DNA from: Physocladia obscura
Taxonomy: Eukaryota > Chytridiomycota > Chytridiomycetes > Chytridiales > Chytriomycetaceae
Assembly (NCBI GenBank): GCA_027596945.1
Contig: JADGJH010001377.1
Span: 1 to 10,357, forward strand
DNA length: 10,357 nucleotides
Direction: 5' to 3'
Part shown: positions 9,458 to 10,357 of the stretch, piece by piece
How the letters are laid out: every line of letters begins with the position of its first letter
Position numbering within the stretch: the stretch's first letter is position 1
Program-made: the position numbers and the translations under genes
Notes under the pieces: generated by a model
What the model was told of the DNA's origin: nothing
The model's input: only the letters and a program-made list of their open reading frames with translations
Databases searched by the model: none

Positions 9458-9764
9458 CTTGCAACCTTAAAATTATGTCAAAGAAACGGAATTTGTATAT
9501 CAAATTCAAATGGCTTTCCCAAACTTTATAAAATCAAACAGCAATTCCCTTGTCTGACATACACAATTGATTTATATTTTGTCAAATATAACTTGGTGAT
9601 TGAGTTTGATGAAAATCATTCTTATAAAGGCAGCATAAATGACATACATCAAGCAACAAGCCAAAATTGAAGATTCTTGTCATTGAAAAATGTGGCAAGT
9701 AAAACACAACAAAGATATTTTTGAAACTATCAGTAAAATCATCAAGATAATATTTAACAAATAA
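9458..9764 (+). pseudogene. Decayed giant-virus-type protein fragment with IDLYF...EFDE core
   Basis: An open frame without ATG ends at TGA 9668-9670. Its core (9560-9622) reads TYTIDLYFVKYNLVIEFDEN. The pattern IDLYFPxYxLAIExDE is a recurrent C-terminal domain in proteins of large DNA viruses, often behind KilA-N, Bro-N or MSV199 domains, and resembles the D...ExDE core of restriction-endonuclease-like folds. After the stop another frame (9708-9752) supplies NKDIFETISKIIKII, matching the FDIF..I..II ending typical of the same domain, so at least one frameshift and two TGA codons (9668, and one just before the tail) interrupt it. The family's N-terminal DNA-binding domain is not visible. I infer nuclease-like ancestry; no function is likely now. 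Confidence 0.55.
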
Positions 9765-9817
9765 TGCCTTTTGGCTTAAAGAAAAGAGAACTAAGAACTA
9801 CAACAACAAAAAAAAAA

Positions 9818-10009
9818 ATGGAAGAAAAAAATAATGCTGATGACATTTGTCAATGTCCCATTTGTTGACAGGAATTTCAAAATGAATACATTTGGAGCCT
9901 TGCAAAATGTTCTCATTTTGTTTGCAAATCTTGTTACAAGGAGCATACAAAAATGTCAGATCAGTGTCCACTTTGTAGGGCTCCAATTTACAACATGCAC
10001 TGGGAATAA
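9818..10009 (+). pseudogene. Small stand-alone RING-finger protein with one in-frame TGA
   Basis: ATG 9818 to TAA 10007-10009, 63 codons plus stop, interrupted only by TGA at 9866-9868. Around it is a complete C3HC4 RING: CPIC, 14 positions (counting the stop), then C-S-H-F-V-C-K-S-C, 10 residues, then CPLC. All eight zinc ligands are present, with the hydrophobic and Arg residues that usually follow the last pair (CPLCRAPI). Such RINGs bind E2 ubiquitin-conjugating enzymes. A minimal RING with almost nothing else is unusual for a host gene and common in large DNA viruses. With the standard code it makes only a 16-residue peptide, hence pseudogene; a sequencing error or a reassigned TGA would make it whole. 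Confidence 0.65.
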
Positions 10010-10357
10010 GGAAATGACAACAGTGTTTTTGTTTCTTGTATGCCCTAAACATACAAGAACAATAACATTTACAAAACTGCTTAGACCATATCTTCATTAA
10101 TGGGGAATGGATCAAAGTAGTACATCAGTATTGTTTAACACATTGAGTGAGCAACCAAATCTGTGCAAAAAAAAAATCAAATCTGTGCAAACCAAAAAAT
10201 GACATTTTCATGCCAAACACAATCACCAACAGATGACCACCTTTCAAATTTCAGAAATATATTGAATGAATGAACTTCTCTATTGATAATGGAGGGCATT
10301 GAGCCAGAATCATCACAGCTAAATTTGAGACACTTTTTCACACTTAAGTTTTACAGC
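10010..10357 (+). other. AT-rich right end with short overlapping open frames, unassigned
   Basis: Two tiny frames overlap by an ATGA: 10107-10202 (31 codons, starts MDQSSTSVLF, contains a run of Lys from an A10 tract) and 10199-10273 (24 codons, starts MTFSCQTQSP). A third frame is open through the right edge (contains MEGIEPESSQLNLRHFF). They could be frameshifted pieces of one more decayed gene, in keeping with the neighbours, but I recognise no domain and the lengths are within chance for such DNA. Confidence 0.25.
10156..10191. repeat. 14-bp perfect direct repeat, period 22
   Basis: CAAATCTGTGCAAA occurs at 10156-10169 and again at 10178-10191, separated by an A-rich spacer (A7, T). It may be slippage or a small duplication in the decayed region. 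No terminal inverted repeats accompany it. Confidence 0.8.

Noticed and set aside
9099..9509. Minus-strand ORF of 136 codons
   Set aside because: Antisense shadow of the ParA-like fragment; no domain.
9663..9670. AAAATTGA, identical to the Mimivirus early-promoter motif
   Set aside because: It is about 150 nt before the RING ATG, farther than usual, and lies inside the preceding fragment. One 8-mer of this composition is expected by chance in AT-rich DNA.
9798..10115. Minus-strand ORF of 105 codons with many Cys
   Set aside because: Its Cys/His content comes from antisense reading of the RING pseudogene; the spacing fits no zinc-binding motif.

Overview
The window looks like nuclear DNA from a small-genome eukaryote, most plausibly an early-diverging (chytrid-like) fungus. 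The main gene is broken by eleven very short GT-AG introns (44-74 nt), uses the standard code (TGG for Trp, TGA only as its final stop) and encodes a eukaryotic nuclear RNA-surveillance protein. The fungal assignment is inference; another compact-genome protist is possible.

Layout. From 443 to 7627 on the minus strand lies one large gene. I can resolve it into 12 exons whose phases agree and whose spliced length (6531 nt) gives 2176 residues. It is a ZFC3H1/Red1-family protein: an acidic and Q/S-rich N-terminal half, two coiled coils, the short zf-C3H1 zinc finger behind a conserved segment ending FRSYR, then a long C-terminal array of HAT/TPR-like helical repeats. In animals this protein (with MTR4) and in fission yeast Red1 (with Mtl1) steer nuclear polyadenylated RNA to the exosome. 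Positions 1-442 hold its 3' flank and one unrecognised plus-strand reading frame that meets the stop tail-to-tail.

From 7628 to about 8800 I see no recognisable gene, only the presumed upstream region of the ZFC3H1-like gene, with a G-rich patch and short unassignable open frames.

From 8829 to the right end the character changes. The DNA is AT-rich, everything recognisable is on the plus strand, and it is broken. There is a ParA/Soj-type ATPase N-terminal half with an in-frame TGA, a frameshift and a ruined Walker A; a fragment with the IDLYF...EFDE core seen in many giant-virus proteins; and a small RING finger intact except for one TGA. ParA-like, RING and IDLYF/EFDE proteins packed at viral density, with no introns and all decayed, suggest an old insertion from a large DNA virus or related element into the host chromosome. 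This is inference from motifs only; no database search was possible.

The two halves are not functionally linked as far as I can tell: a conserved host RNA-decay gene on the left, a fossil insertion on the right.
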